Source of the DNA: Firmicutes bacterium HGW-Firmicutes-14
GTDB taxonomy: Bacteria > Bacillota > Thermincolia > Thermincolales > UBA2595
Assembly (NCBI GenBank): GCA_002840275.1
Contig: PHAB01000017.1
Location: 19,907-83,906 of the forward strand
Direction of reading: 5' to 3'
DNA: 64,000 nucleotides
Shown: piece after piece, positions 34,067 through 44,135 of the stretch
How the letters are laid out: every line of letters starts with the position of its first letter
Numbering within the stretch: position 1 is the stretch's first letter
The notes under the pieces: generated by a model
Told to the model about the DNA's origin: nothing
The model's database searches: none
The model's input: only the letters and a program-made list of their open reading frames with translations
Program-made: the position numbers and the translations under genes

Positions 34067-34127
34067 CCGGGGATAAACCGGACGGAGTTGAAGCAACCGA
34101 TAAGATTAACAGAGGGGTTGACTTCAA

Positions 34128-36257
34128 GTGAGCGCCACTAACATAATAATCAGGAAACGTATTACCAGGCTTTTTCTAGTTGTCGGAACAATCTTGATTC
34201 TGCTTATCGGTAGGCTGGCGTGGATACAGTTTGTCCGGGGTGAGGAACTGAGGGAAAAGGCGTTGGCCAACCGGATGGATGATATACCGGTCCCTGCCAC
34301 AAGGGGAACTATATATGACAGGAATGGTCGAGAGCTGGTGGTTAGCATCAGCTCCGATTCTATTTGTGCCTTTCCCCCGGTGGTAAAGAGCGGGGATGCC
34401 GAAAAGACTGCGCGCGAGCTTGCCCGCATCCTGGATTTGGAATATGATGATGTCTATAAAAGAATCACCAAAAACACCAATTTTGAATATGTCCAGCGGA
34501 AGGTAGATATTGAGAAAAGCAAGGAGATACGGGATTTAAACCTTACAGGGATAGACATAATTGAAGAAAGCCAGCGTTCATACAGTAAGGGGAAGTTTGC
34601 TTCCCATATCCTGGGCTTTGTGGGTATGGACAATGCTGGGCTTGACGGTATTGAACTGAAGTTAAACAAGGAACTGGCGGGTATCCCTGGAAGGATTATT
34701 ACGGAAAAAGACGCCAGGGGCAGGGAAATTCCCCAGGCTCTTCACGAACATGAAGAACCGGTCCCGGGCAATAATATTTATCTTACACTTGATGAAACGA
34801 TACAGTACTTTGCGGAGAGGGAACTGGATAATGTGATGGCCCAGTATCAGCCGAAAGGTGCAACTGTAATAGTCATGGAACCCCGGACCGGCGCTGTTCT
34901 GGCCATGGCCAACAGGCCGGACTATGAACCTGCCGAATATGGTACAACCCCGGCTGAAAACAGACGTAATATGGCAATCCAGTTTAATTATGAGCCAGGG
35001 TCCACATTCAAGGTAATTCCAGCCGCGTCAGCCTTGGAAGAAGGGGTTGTTAAACCGGAGAGCAGGTTTTATGACAAGGGTTATGCTGTGGTTGGAGACA
35101 GGAAGATAAAATGCTGGAGGTTCCCACGAACTCATGGTTCCCAGTCCTTTGAGGAAGTAGTGATGAATTCCTGCAACCCCGGTTTTGTGGAAATTGGACT
35201 TGACCTGGGAGAGGAAAGATTTTACCAGTACATAAGAGCCTTTGGCTTCGGGCGGAAGACAGGAATTGACCTTCCCGGTGAGGCAACGGGGATTTTAATC
35301 CCTGAAAAAGACATCAAACCCATCAATATTGCGACAATTTCTATTGGGCAATCCATATCTGTCACTCCGATTCAGCTTATCACTGCCGTTTCAGCCCTGG
35401 CCAACGACGGCTTGCTTATGAAACCCCGGCTGGTCAACAAGATTACTGACAGCAGTGGGAAAGTAGTCCGTACAGAAGAGCCTGAACCTGTCAGGCAGGT
35501 GGTATCCAAATCCACTGCCAGGCAGCTGGCCGGGATACTGGAGAAGGTTGTCAACTCCGGAACCGGCAGGAATGCATACCTGGAAGGCTTCCGGGTCGCC
35601 GGCAAGACCGGTACAGCCCAGAAGGCCGGTCCCGGTGGGTATGTGGAAGGACGTTATGTTGCATCTTTTGCCGGTTTTGCTCCTGCAGACGACCCGCAGG
35701 TAGCGATACTGGTTGTAATTGATGAACCTCAGGGTGGGATTTATTACGGGGGCCAGATTGCAGCCCCGGTGTTTAAAAACCTGGCAAAAGATATACTCCG
35801 TTACCTCAACGTAACTCCCGAACTGAGTGAGGAAGAAATTAAAAACAGGTCCGATCAGGCAGAGGTCCTCGTTCCGGATGTCGTAAACATGTCCCTTGAG
35901 GATGCCCAGGATATTCTGCGGGAAGCAGGGCTTAAGGCGAGGATAGAGGGTGAAGGATCGTGGGTTGTTGAACAGCAGCCAAAGGGAGGGATAAGATTCC
36001 CGGCCGGTTCCCAGGTCCTTATTTACCTGGGGGATAAGGGGGGCACTGTGCCAAACGGCCAGGAGGTCACTATGCCTGATTTGACAGGGCTGACTATGAG
36101 AGAGGCAGGGCAGCTGCTGGGGCGCCTCGGCCTGCAGATAAACGCCGTGGGAACGGGTTTGGTTTCCGAACAAAAGACCGCGCCGGGTACCAAACTGAAA
36201 TCAGGTTCCACGGTAACAGTGGTATTTACACCCCAGGTCCCTGAACCGTCTCCATAA
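34128..36257 (+). CDS. spoVD: Class B penicillin-binding protein with two PASTA domains (SpoVD/FtsI)
   Basis: 709 residues, GTG start with AGAGGGG upstream. One N-terminal membrane helix, a dimerisation domain with RGTIYDRNGRELV, and a transpeptidase domain with STFK (S292, K295), SCN (S348-N350) and KTG (493-495). From about residue 575 there are two PASTA domains (LVPDVVNMSLEDAQDILREA and TMPDLTGLTMREAGQLLGRL). It cross-links peptidoglycan at the septum and/or the spore cortex. It is the only class B enzyme in this cluster, whereas Bacillus has both pbpB and spoVD here, so it may serve both roles. Confidence 0.93.
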   Translation: MSATNIIIRKRITRLFLVVGTILILLIGRLAWIQFVRGEELREKALANRMDDIPVPATRGTIYDRNGRELVVSISSDSICAFPPVVKSGDAEKTARELARILDLEYDDVYKRITKNTNFEYVQRKVDIEKSKEIRDLNLTGIDIIEESQRSYSKGKFASHILGFVGMDNAGLDGIELKLNKELAGIPGRIITEKDARGREIPQALHEHEEPVPGNNIYLTLDETIQYFAERELDNVMAQYQPKGATVIVMEPRTGAVLAMANRPDYEPAEYGTTPAENRRNMAIQFNYEPGSTFKVIPAASALEEGVVKPESRFYDKGYAVVGDRKIKCWRFPRTHGSQSFEEVVMNSCNPGFVEIGLDLGEERFYQYIRAFGFGRKTGIDLPGEATGILIPEKDIKPINIATISIGQSISVTPIQLITAVSALANDGLLMKPRLVNKITDSSGKVVRTEEPEPVRQVVSKSTARQLAGILEKVVNSGTGRNAYLEGFRVAGKTGTAQKAGPGGYVEGRYVASFAGFAPADDPQVAILVVIDEPQGGIYYGGQIAAPVFKNLAKDILRYLNVTPELSEEEIKNRSDQAEVLVPDVVNMSLEDAQDILREAGLKARIEGEGSWVVEQQPKGGIRFPAGSQVLIYLGDKGGTVPNGQEVTMPDLTGLTMREAGQLLGRLGLQINAVGTGLVSEQKTAPGTKLKSGSTVTVVFTPQVPEPSP

Positions 36258-36268
36258 GTTTTTTCTGA

Positions 36269-36299
36269 CGGGATTGATGTATTTTTACATCCAATCCCG
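36269..36299 (+). other. Hairpin between spoVD and murE
   Basis: CGGGATTGATGT (36269-36280) pairs with ACATCCAATCCCG (36287-36299), one bulged C, loop ATTTTT. No T run follows, so a pause or RNA-processing site is more likely than full termination. Confidence 0.55.
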
Positions 36300-36361
36300 C
36301 TGCATATTTATGGATAATATGGTTGACTGTTGCCAATAATAGAGCCAAACGGGAGGTTATC

Positions 36362-37858
36362 ATGAAAACCCTCAGGGAATTGATTAAGGATATAGATGTA
36401 TATGAAAAAAAGGGGGATCTTGACATCAAAGTCCCTGGAATAGCCTATGATTCCAGGAAGGTTAAACCAGGTGACGTATTTGTCTGTATTGAGGGTTTTA
36501 AAACTGACGGCCATAACTATGTTTCTCCGGCCCTGGCCAATGGCGCTGCTGCGGTTGTAGCCAGGAAGCCGGTAGACGTTCCAGGGGGGATACCCCTTGT
36601 CATTGCCGGGGATACCAGGAAGGCCCTGGCCATGATGGGTGCGGCTTTTACCGGTCATCCTTCCGGGAAACTGACTATGGTAGGAATAACCGGGACCAAC
36701 GGAAAGACAACCACAACTTACCTGGTGGAAAGTGTATTTAGGGAACAGGGGTACAAGGTCGGGCTTATTGGGACCATAATCAACAAAATCGGTGACCGGG
36801 TTTTTCCTGTAACCAATACCACTCCTGAATCCCTGGACCTGCAGGTCCTGCTAAAAGACATGCTGGACAGCGGTGTGACCCATGTGGTGATGGAGGTTTC
36901 TTCCCATGCCCTGGAACTCGGACGGACTGCCGGGGTGGAATTTGATACCGCTGTTTTTACAAACATCACTCAGGACCACCTGGATTTCCATGAAACAATG
37001 GACAATTACCTGGCGGCCAAGAAAAAGCTGTTTGAAGGGCTGGGAAAATATTCTGAGAAAAAACGGCAGAAATACGGTATTATTAATATAGATGACCCCA
37101 GAGCGGACAGCCTCATTAAAGCAACCACGGGCAGGGCTGTGACTTACGGGGTAGAAAATGAATGTGATGTAAGGGCCCGGAACATTCATCTCAGATCTGA
37201 CCGGGCAGCCTTTGACGTAGCCACCCCTGAAGGGGAGTTGTTCCTGGAAATCCATCTCCCGGGCATGTTTAATGTATATAATTCATTGGCGGCACTGACT
37301 GTGGGCCTGATGGAAGGGATGGGGAAAGACTCTGTAAAAAAAGCCCTGGAAGCAGTCAAAGGTGTGCCGGGGCGGATGGAAAAGGTTGAAGAGGGCCAGG
37401 ATTTTATGGTGTTGGTGGATTATGCCCACACCCCGGACGGCCTGGAAAACATAATCAGGGCAGCCAGGCAGTTTGCCGAGGGCAGGGTCATTACGGTTTT
37501 CGGGTGCGGGGGAGACCGGGACAGGACCAAAAGGCCGGTCATGGGAAAAATATCAGCCGGTTTGAGTGATTATACAATACTGACCTCTGACAATCCCCGG
37601 ACTGAGGAACCTATCTCGATTATTTCCCAGATTGAAGAGGGTGTCAGGAGGACCGCTGACCGGTCCCGGTACTCGATAATTCCTGACCGCCGGGAAGCCA
37701 TTGCCCACGCTGTCGGGATGGCTGAACCGGGTGATGTAATCCTCATCGCAGGCAAAGGACATGAGACATACCAGATAGTCAATGACCAGGTGCTGCACTT
37801 TGACGACAGGGAAGTCGCCAGGGAGGCTTTGAGAGATTTGACCCTAGCGTCCCAATAG
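36362..37858 (+). CDS. murE: UDP-MurNAc-tripeptide synthetase (meso-diaminopimelate adding)
   Basis: 498 residues from the ATG at 36362, preceded by GGGAGG. The ATP loop GTNGKTTTT begins at G111; NTTPESLDLQ, the HALELGR region and FTNITQDHLDFH follow. The DNPRTE motif in the C-terminal domain is the known signature of enzymes that add meso-diaminopimelate rather than lysine, so the wall is of the A1-gamma type. It acts on UDP-MurNAc-L-Ala-D-Glu in the cytoplasm. Fifth gene of the dcw cluster, followed by murF after 27 nt. Confidence 0.96.
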   Translation: MKTLRELIKDIDVYEKKGDLDIKVPGIAYDSRKVKPGDVFVCIEGFKTDGHNYVSPALANGAAAVVARKPVDVPGGIPLVIAGDTRKALAMMGAAFTGHPSGKLTMVGITGTNGKTTTTYLVESVFREQGYKVGLIGTIINKIGDRVFPVTNTTPESLDLQVLLKDMLDSGVTHVVMEVSSHALELGRTAGVEFDTAVFTNITQDHLDFHETMDNYLAAKKKLFEGLGKYSEKKRQKYGIINIDDPRADSLIKATTGRAVTYGVENECDVRARNIHLRSDRAAFDVATPEGELFLEIHLPGMFNVYNSLAALTVGLMEGMGKDSVKKALEAVKGVPGRMEKVEEGQDFMVLVDYAHTPDGLENIIRAARQFAEGRVITVFGCGGDRDRTKRPVMGKISAGLSDYTILTSDNPRTEEPISIISQIEEGVRRTADRSRYSIIPDRREAIAHAVGMAEPGDVILIAGKGHETYQIVNDQVLHFDDREVAREALRDLTLASQ

Positions 37859-37885
37859 GGATGATTGGACTGGAGTGTTAGATAC

Positions 37886-39268
37886 ATGAAAGCATTCACA
37901 GTGAGGGAAATAACTGAAGCTGTATCAGGTAAACTGATTCAGGGGAACCCTGCTGCGGTTTTGAACAGGGTTTCTACCGACACAAGACAGATAAACAGGG
38001 GTGACCTGTTTTTTGCCCTGGCAGGGGAGCGTTTTGATGCCCATGATTTTATTGACCGGGCTATGGCAGAAGAGGCGGGCGGGCTGGTTGTCAGCCGCCG
38101 GGTAGAAACCGGTTCCTGGCAGGGGCCGGTTGTCCTGGTGGAAGACACCCTGAAAGCCCTGCAGGCGCTGGCAGGGAATAACCGGAAACACTTCACCGGA
38201 CCGGTAATCGGAGTGACGGGGAGCAATGGCAAAACCACTACCAAGGACATGATTTCATCGGTCCTGGAGAGGAAGTATAAGACCCTTAAAACCCCCGGAA
38301 ACCTGAATAACGAAATCGGTCTACCCCTGACCCTGCTGGAGTTAAATCATGATTACGGGGCAGCAGTCCTGGAGATGGGTATGAGGGCCCCTGGGGAAAT
38401 AGACCTTCTGGCCGCAATTGCTCTTCCCACTGGAGCGGTGATAACTAATATCGGGGAAACCCATCTGGAGAGGCTTGGGTCTGTTGAAAATATTGCCCGG
38501 GCTAAGGGAGAGATACTTGACCATATTGATGAACATGGGTTTGCTGTCCTAAACGGAGATGACCGCCTGGCCCGCGGACAGGCTGCCCGGTGCCGGGGAA
38601 AAGTGGTATATTACGGACTGGGCGGAGATGTTGAAATATCAGCCAGGGGCTTAAGCTCTTTAGGAGAAAAAGGGATGTCTTTCACTGCTGTTACCCCGGT
38701 CGGGGATGTGAAGATAAACCTCCCTGTTCCCGGCAGGCATAATGTGATAAATGCCCTTGCCGCTGTTGGTGTAGGAATTAAGACCGGTGTTCCGCTGGAA
38801 GAAATAAAGGAAGGGCTGGAAAGCACCAGGCTGACATCCATGCGCCTGGAGATAATCGAAACCGGAAGAGCTACCGTGATTAATGATTCCTATAATGCTA
38901 ACCCGGCGTCGGTAAAGGCTGCATTGCAGATACTGGATGACTTGGGGAGAGAGCGCAGAAAAATTGCTATCCTTGGGGACATGTTCGAGCTGGGACGCCG
39001 GGCCGCGGAAGGGCACCGGGAAGTTGGGGAAGAAGCTGCCGCCAGAAAAGTTGATATACTGGTTACTGTAGGTACACTGGCCAGGGAAATTGCCCTGGGA
39101 GCGGGGATGGCCGAATCACCGCCGGCAGAGATTATTAGTTTTAACAGCAGGTCGGAAGCTGTCAGCATGCTGGATAAGCTGGTGAGACAGGGTGACGTGG
39201 TCCTGGTAAAGGGATCCCGGGGTATGAAAATGGAAGAGATTACCCGGAGCCTGGAGGAACTTACGTAA
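37886..39268 (+). CDS. murF: UDP-MurNAc-pentapeptide synthetase (D-Ala-D-Ala adding)
   Basis: 460 residues from the ATG at 37886, preceded by TGGAGTG. The ATP loop GSNGKTTTKDM starts at G112; GNLNNEIGLPLTLL, ITNIGETHLERLGS and NDSYNANPASV are MurF hallmarks. It adds D-Ala-D-Ala to the UDP-MurNAc-tripeptide, finishing the cytoplasmic precursor. It is between murE and mraY, as usual. The retained D-Ala-D-Ala type sequence gives no hint of D-Lac or D-Ser specificity. Confidence 0.96.
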   Translation: MKAFTVREITEAVSGKLIQGNPAAVLNRVSTDTRQINRGDLFFALAGERFDAHDFIDRAMAEEAGGLVVSRRVETGSWQGPVVLVEDTLKALQALAGNNRKHFTGPVIGVTGSNGKTTTKDMISSVLERKYKTLKTPGNLNNEIGLPLTLLELNHDYGAAVLEMGMRAPGEIDLLAAIALPTGAVITNIGETHLERLGSVENIARAKGEILDHIDEHGFAVLNGDDRLARGQAARCRGKVVYYGLGGDVEISARGLSSLGEKGMSFTAVTPVGDVKINLPVPGRHNVINALAAVGVGIKTGVPLEEIKEGLESTRLTSMRLEIIETGRATVINDSYNANPASVKAALQILDDLGRERRKIAILGDMFELGRRAAEGHREVGEEAAARKVDILVTVGTLAREIALGAGMAESPPAEIISFNSRSEAVSMLDKLVRQGDVVLVKGSRGMKMEEITRSLEELT

Positions 39269-39298
39269 ATGAGGCACATGTAATAGGGGGAGAATAAG

Positions 39299-40267
39299 TT
39301 GAATGATATATTGTACGGATTTGCAGCGGCTTTACTGGTTTCGCTGCTGATAGGACCGGTCCTTATCCCCGCCTTGTATAAAATGAAGTTCGGGCAGTAT
39401 ATAAGGGAAGATGGACCGGAAAGGCATTTCCGGAAGGCAGGAACACCCACCCTGGGAGGGTGGATATTCCTCGCCGGTGCCGGTGCGGGAACTCTTATGT
39501 TTGCCCAAAAAAGCGGTGAGGTTCTGCTTGTCCTTGGTACAACCCTTGGCTTCGGTATTATTGGATTTATTGACGATTATCTTAAAATAGTTCTGAAACG
39601 TTCCCTGGGGCTGCGGGCCAGGCAGAAGCTTGCCGGACAATTTGGGCTGGCGGTTATAGCTGCTGTCACAGCAGTTTTTTTCCTGGACAGGGGGACAGAT
39701 ATTATTATCCCATTTACAGGATACAGGTGGGATTTGGGGCTTGTACTTTACCTGATTTTTTCTACCCTGGTAACAGTGAGTACTGTTAATGCCGTTAACC
39801 TTACAGATGGGTTGGACGGACTGGCGGCAGGTTCGATGACAGTTTCGGCTTCTGCCTTTGTATTTATATGCCTGATGATGGGTAAACCTATAAGTGATAC
39901 GGCGGTCTTTGCCGCGGCGCTCGCGGGAAGCTGCCTTGGATTCCTCAGGTTTAATATTTATCCTGCCAGGGTTTTTATGGGGGATACCGGTTCCCTGGCC
40001 CTGGGCGGTGCCCTTGCTGCCCTCGCCATGGTGACACGGACTGAACTCTTTGTACCCCTGATCGGGATTGTTTATACGGTGGAAACCTTGTCGGTAATTA
40101 TACAGGTTATTTCATTTAAGACAACAGGTAAAAGGGTTTTCCGGATGAGCCCGCTGCACCATCATTATGAGCTGGCAGGATGGTCTGAACGGAAGGTGGT
40201 CAGGGCCTTTTGGCTTGTTTCACTGGCCGGTGCCCTGATAGGTATCCTTGGGTTATACAATGCCTGA
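39299..40267 (+). CDS. mraY: Phospho-MurNAc-pentapeptide transferase
   Basis: 322 residues, TTG start with GGGGGAG upstream. About ten membrane helices. The catalytic aspartates lie in GFIDDYLK (~residues 88-95) and VNLTDGLDGLA, and the third motif MSPLHHHYELAGW is intact. It transfers phospho-MurNAc-pentapeptide to undecaprenyl phosphate, making lipid I at the inner face of the membrane. Next in the pathway after MurF, and adjacent to it. Confidence 0.96.
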   Translation: MNDILYGFAAALLVSLLIGPVLIPALYKMKFGQYIREDGPERHFRKAGTPTLGGWIFLAGAGAGTLMFAQKSGEVLLVLGTTLGFGIIGFIDDYLKIVLKRSLGLRARQKLAGQFGLAVIAAVTAVFFLDRGTDIIIPFTGYRWDLGLVLYLIFSTLVTVSTVNAVNLTDGLDGLAAGSMTVSASAFVFICLMMGKPISDTAVFAAALAGSCLGFLRFNIYPARVFMGDTGSLALGGALAALAMVTRTELFVPLIGIVYTVETLSVIIQVISFKTTGKRVFRMSPLHHHYELAGWSERKVVRAFWLVSLAGALIGILGLYNA

Positions 40268-40338
40268 CAGGAAATGAAATGGGATAATACCGATAAGAAT
40301 ATTATCTGTGGTACGGGAGAAAGCAGGGAAAGAATAAA

Positions 40339-41715
40339 ATGGCTGCTGAAGAAAAAGGATTAATTGTTAGTGACAAGAGAGTCATGGTAGTGGGCATTGC
40401 CCGCAGCGGAATTGCGGTTGCCAGGTTCCTTTCCTTGAAAGGGACTAAAGTGGTGCTGGTTGACAGAAAGACCAAAGAGGAGCTGGGTACGGCTCTCCGG
40501 GATATCCCCGGTGATGTTGCTGTATTTGCAGGTCAGTATCCTGATTTCAATCCGGGCGACTACGATTTTTTAGTGGTCAGCCCCGGTGTCCCGCTAACCA
40601 TTCCACCTGTCAGGCGGGCCTTTGATCTTGGCATCCCGGTATTCAGCGAACTTGAGCTGGCTTACCGGTTTGCCGGTTCTCCGATAGTGGCTGTCACCGG
40701 GACAAACGGGAAGACAACAACCACCACCCTGGTGGGTGAGATATTCCGGAGATCCGGGAGAAATGTTTGTGTGGGCGGCAATATCGGTATCCCGCTGGCC
40801 CTTGAAGTGGAAAAGTACGGCTCGGGGGACATAATCGTGGCTGAGGTGTCCAGTTTCCAGCTGGAGTGTATAGATAAATTCAAACCGAGGGTGGCAGTAC
40901 TCCTGAACCTGACTCCTGACCACCTGGACAGGCATGGGACAATGGAAAACTACCTGGCTGCAAAGGCCAGGATATTTGCAAACCAGAACAGGGACGATTT
41001 TACCGTACTTAATTATGATGATTCGGATATCGCTGCCCTTAAAGACAAAACGGCGGGGAAAGTAATATTTTTCAGCCGCAGGCATAAGCTTGAAGAAGGA
41101 ATATTTGTTGAGGACGGGCAAATTACGGCAAAAATTGCCGAAACTGAAGAACGTATTTGCCCGGCGGGGGAAGTGTTCATTAAGGGCGCCCACAACCTGG
41201 AAAACGCACTGGCGGCTGTTGCGGCCTCTTACATAATGGGGGTCCCGGCAGCGATTATCAGGAAAGTCCTGGCAACCTTCCGGGGAGTGGCCCACAGGCT
41301 GGAATTAGTGGCTGAGATAGGTGGGGTCAAGTTTATAAATGACTCCAAGGGAACGAACCCTGATGCCTCAATAAAAGCCCTCGAAGCTTATGATGAACCC
41401 ATAGTGCTTCTGGCCGGCGGGCAGAATAAGGGAAGCGATTTTTCCGCATTTGCCGGGAAGGTGAAAGAAAAGGTCCGTTTACTGATAGTACTGGGGGAGT
41501 GCCGGCAGGAGATCAGGGAAGCGGTGGAAAAGACAGGGTTCCAATCCGTTTTGGAAGCCGGGACCTTTGAAGATGCGGTAAAAATGGCGGCCGCAGAGGC
41601 CAGGCCGGGAGAAATTGTGCTTCTTTCACCGGCTTGTGCCAGTTGGGATATGTTCAAAAACTTCGAGGAGAGAGGGGAACGTTTCAAGGAAATAGTTTTG
41701 AGCCTAAGGAGGTAG
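40339..41715 (+). CDS. murD: UDP-MurNAc-L-alanine:D-glutamate ligase
   Basis: 458 residues. The N-terminal nucleotide-binding domain begins MVVGIARSGIAVARFL; the ATP loop GTNGKTTTTT starts at G121; LLNLTPDHLDRHGTMENY and NDSKGTNPDAS are the further Mur ligase motifs. It adds D-glutamate to UDP-MurNAc-L-Ala. The 72-nt gap from mraY holds no obvious terminator, so cotranscription is likely; ftsW begins 6 nt later. Confidence 0.96.
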   Translation: MAAEEKGLIVSDKRVMVVGIARSGIAVARFLSLKGTKVVLVDRKTKEELGTALRDIPGDVAVFAGQYPDFNPGDYDFLVVSPGVPLTIPPVRRAFDLGIPVFSELELAYRFAGSPIVAVTGTNGKTTTTTLVGEIFRRSGRNVCVGGNIGIPLALEVEKYGSGDIIVAEVSSFQLECIDKFKPRVAVLLNLTPDHLDRHGTMENYLAAKARIFANQNRDDFTVLNYDDSDIAALKDKTAGKVIFFSRRHKLEEGIFVEDGQITAKIAETEERICPAGEVFIKGAHNLENALAAVAASYIMGVPAAIIRKVLATFRGVAHRLELVAEIGGVKFINDSKGTNPDASIKALEAYDEPIVLLAGGQNKGSDFSAFAGKVKEKVRLLIVLGECRQEIREAVEKTGFQSVLEAGTFEDAVKMAAAEARPGEIVLLSPACASWDMFKNFEERGERFKEIVLSLRR

Positions 41716-41721
41716 TTCTTT

Positions 41722-42825
41722 TTGTATCCTCGGAAAAAATCTCCGGATATCCTGTTGTTTACGGCAATTATCATGCTGCTGGGTCTGGGGGTTATCATGG
41801 TTTACAGCGCCAGTCAGGTCACGGCTTTTGAAAGACTGGACGATACCTTCTATTACCTTAAGAAACAGATGGTTTGGGCGCTGCTTGGCTTAACGGCCAT
41901 GGTCTCGGTGATGAAGATAGACTATTGGAGATACAAAAAACTGGCTGTTCCTTTCCTGGTGATAGCCTTTCTTCTCCTGATCACGGTTTTGCTTCCCGGC
42001 ATAGGCACGAGTGTCAAAGGAGCGCAGCGCTGGCTGGCTGTCGGTCCGATGAGAATACAGCCTTCCGAGGTAATAAAACTGTCCCTGGTTGTTTTTATGG
42101 CCTATGGGCTGTCCAGATACCGTGACCGGCTCAGGTCTTTTGTGACAGGACTTCTTCCGTTTCTGCTAATATTGGCTGTTGCATGTATTCTGATTTTGCT
42201 GCAGCCGGACCTGGGGACAGCGGTTTCGGTTGCCGGTACGGTCTACATTATGCTTTTTGCTGCCGGGGCAAGGGGTAAACACCTCTTATACCTGGCTTTC
42301 GCCGGAATAGCGGCAGTTGCCCTGGCAATTATTCTGGAACCATATCGGATGAGCCGGTTTATGGCATTCCTTGACCCCTGGGCAGATCCGCGGGGGACCG
42401 GTTTCCATATTATCCAGTCTCTATATGCCCTGGGGTCGGGCGGCCTGTTTGGATTGGGACTGGGGCAGAGCCACCAAAAGTTTTTTTATCTGCCGGAACA
42501 GCATACAGATTTTATCTTTGCGGTTTTGGGGGAAGAACTTGGGTTCTTCGGTGGTTCCCTCGTGATTCTGCTGTTTCTGGTTTTTATCTGGAGGGGGTTC
42601 AAAATAGCCCTCAGCACCGGTGACCCCTTTGCCAGCCTGCTGGCTGTGGGAATTACATCAATGATAGCTCTCCAGGCAATCATTAACATCGGTGTTGTTA
42701 CCGGGTCACTGCCTGTAACCGGGATACCTCTGCCCTTCATCAGTTTTGGAGGTTCTTCCCTGGTGTTTACCCTGACAGGTATTGGTGTTCTTCTGAATAT
42801 TTCCAGATATACGTCATATCGTTAA
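41722..42825 (+). CDS. ftsW: FtsW/SpoVE SEDS-family peptidoglycan polymerase
   Basis: 367 residues, TTG start 6 nt after murD. Nine to ten membrane helices. SEDS motifs are clear: VMVYSASQVTA, KGAQRWLAVGPMRIQPSE, LLQPDLGTA, HTDFIFAVLGEELGF and the final PLPFISFGGSSL. It polymerises lipid II at the septum with its class B partner, here most likely the PASTA enzyme at 34128. In Bacillus the gene at this place is spoVE, which acts in spore cortex synthesis; with one copy visible, the division and cortex roles cannot be separated. Confidence 0.94.
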   Translation: MYPRKKSPDILLFTAIIMLLGLGVIMVYSASQVTAFERLDDTFYYLKKQMVWALLGLTAMVSVMKIDYWRYKKLAVPFLVIAFLLLITVLLPGIGTSVKGAQRWLAVGPMRIQPSEVIKLSLVVFMAYGLSRYRDRLRSFVTGLLPFLLILAVACILILLQPDLGTAVSVAGTVYIMLFAAGARGKHLLYLAFAGIAAVALAIILEPYRMSRFMAFLDPWADPRGTGFHIIQSLYALGSGGLFGLGLGQSHQKFFYLPEQHTDFIFAVLGEELGFFGGSLVILLFLVFIWRGFKIALSTGDPFASLLAVGITSMIALQAIINIGVVTGSLPVTGIPLPFISFGGSSLVFTLTGIGVLLNISRYTSYR

Positions 42826-42827
42826 GC

Positions 42828-42855
42828 TTGAAATTCTTTTTCAATGATATATAAT
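42828..42855 (+). promoter_or_regulatory. Internal dcw promoter before murG
   Basis: TTGAAA (42828-42833), 16-bp spacer, TATAAT (42850-42855), immediately after the ftsW stop. It would give murG-murC-murB-murA their own transcript. Confidence 0.6.
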
Positions 42856-42885
42856 AAGAATGTTTGCAGTAATAAATATGAGGAC

Positions 42886-42909
42886 TTCTGAACTTCGGGA
42901 AATTCAGAA
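42886..42909 (+). other. Small leader hairpin before murG
   Basis: TTCTGAA (42886-42892) and TTCAGAA (42903-42909) form a perfect 7-bp stem between the internal promoter and the murG ribosome binding site. Confidence 0.5.
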
Positions 42910-42927
42910 ACGGCGGGGGGAAGTCAT

Positions 42928-44037
42928 GTGCGGGTTGTAATAACCGGCGGCGGAACGGGTGGACACATATATCCCGCCCTTGCCGTCGCCAGGGGAATCA
43001 GGGAAAAGAATAACGAGGCCGAGATACTCTTTGTCGGGACCGCCCGGGGTATGGAGGCAGATATAATCCCCCGGGAAGGCTATAGTTTCAGGACTGTTAC
43101 TGTGGAAGGCCTGACCAGAAAAGTATCCCTTCGGGCAGTCCTGACCCTGCTGAAAACCGGCCGGGGTCTCTGGGAATCCTTCAGGATTTTGAAGGAATTC
43201 CGCCCGGATATAGTTATCGGCACCGGTGGTTATGTCTGCGGACCGGTGGTCATGGCGGCCGTATTGCTGAAAATCCCCACCCTCATCCATGAACAGAACG
43301 CCTATCCGGGAGTGACCAATAAACTGCTGGCCAGAATGGCAGACAAAGTGGCAGTTACCTTTCATGAATCTATAAAGTATTTCACCCCCAAAGCAGACAT
43401 TGAAGTGACCGGCCTTCCTATCCGGCCGGAAATCCTGACTTCCAACAGGGAAAAAAGCCGTGTGGCAATGGGGTTGAAGGATGACAGGTTTACTGTGCTG
43501 GTAGTGGGGGGCAGCCGGGGAGCCCGGAACATAAACCGGGCCATGACCGGAGTAATTGCCCGGGCTTGTGGAAATGCTGATATACATTTGATACACATGA
43601 CAGGTGAGACAGGTTACCGGGAGACTGTGAGCAGCCTCGAAGCAAGGAGTATCAACCCCGGCAGTTGTGGAAACATTAATGTGACCCCGTACATATATAA
43701 TATGGAAGAGGTCCTGGCAGCTGCCGATCTGATGGTCTGCCGGGCCGGGGCGACAACAATTGCGGAAATTACTGCCAGGGGACTGCCGGCAGTCCTGGTG
43801 CCATATCCATATGCATCGGAAAACCACCAGGAATACAATGCCAGGGCTCTGGAAAAAAACGGTGCGGCCGTAATGGTTCTTGACCGTGAATTAACTGGGG
43901 ACAGGTTGTGGGATTTGCTGACCAACCTGTCCAAAGACAGGGCGGGACTCGAAAAAATGGCTTCCAGATCGCTGCAGATGGGCAGGCCGGAAGCATTAAA
44001 TCACATTCTTCAGATTGTTGACGGGCTGATCAGGTAA
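42928..44037 (+). CDS. murG: UDP-GlcNAc:lipid I N-acetylglucosaminyltransferase
   Basis: 369 residues, GTG start with GGCGGGGGGAAG upstream; an ATG two bases earlier is out of frame. The N-terminal G loop GGGTGGHIYPALA begins at residue 7; GTGGYVCGPV, HEQNAYPG and the C-terminal VVGGSRGA and YPYASENHQEYNA are typical. It adds GlcNAc to lipid I to give lipid II at the cytoplasmic membrane face. It has its own probable promoter (42828-42855). Confidence 0.96.
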   Translation: MRVVITGGGTGGHIYPALAVARGIREKNNEAEILFVGTARGMEADIIPREGYSFRTVTVEGLTRKVSLRAVLTLLKTGRGLWESFRILKEFRPDIVIGTGGYVCGPVVMAAVLLKIPTLIHEQNAYPGVTNKLLARMADKVAVTFHESIKYFTPKADIEVTGLPIRPEILTSNREKSRVAMGLKDDRFTVLVVGGSRGARNINRAMTGVIARACGNADIHLIHMTGETGYRETVSSLEARSINPGSCGNINVTPYIYNMEEVLAAADLMVCRAGATTIAEITARGLPAVLVPYPYASENHQEYNARALEKNGAAVMVLDRELTGDRLWDLLTNLSKDRAGLEKMASRSLQMGRPEALNHILQIVDGLIR

Positions 44038-44135
44038 TTTATTTTTTCTCAATTTTTGGACATGCCTGTTGTGCTGTTATCACAATCAAAATTAGCAGTG
44101 CATAATATGGGATAGGGTAAGGAAGGAGCTGACTA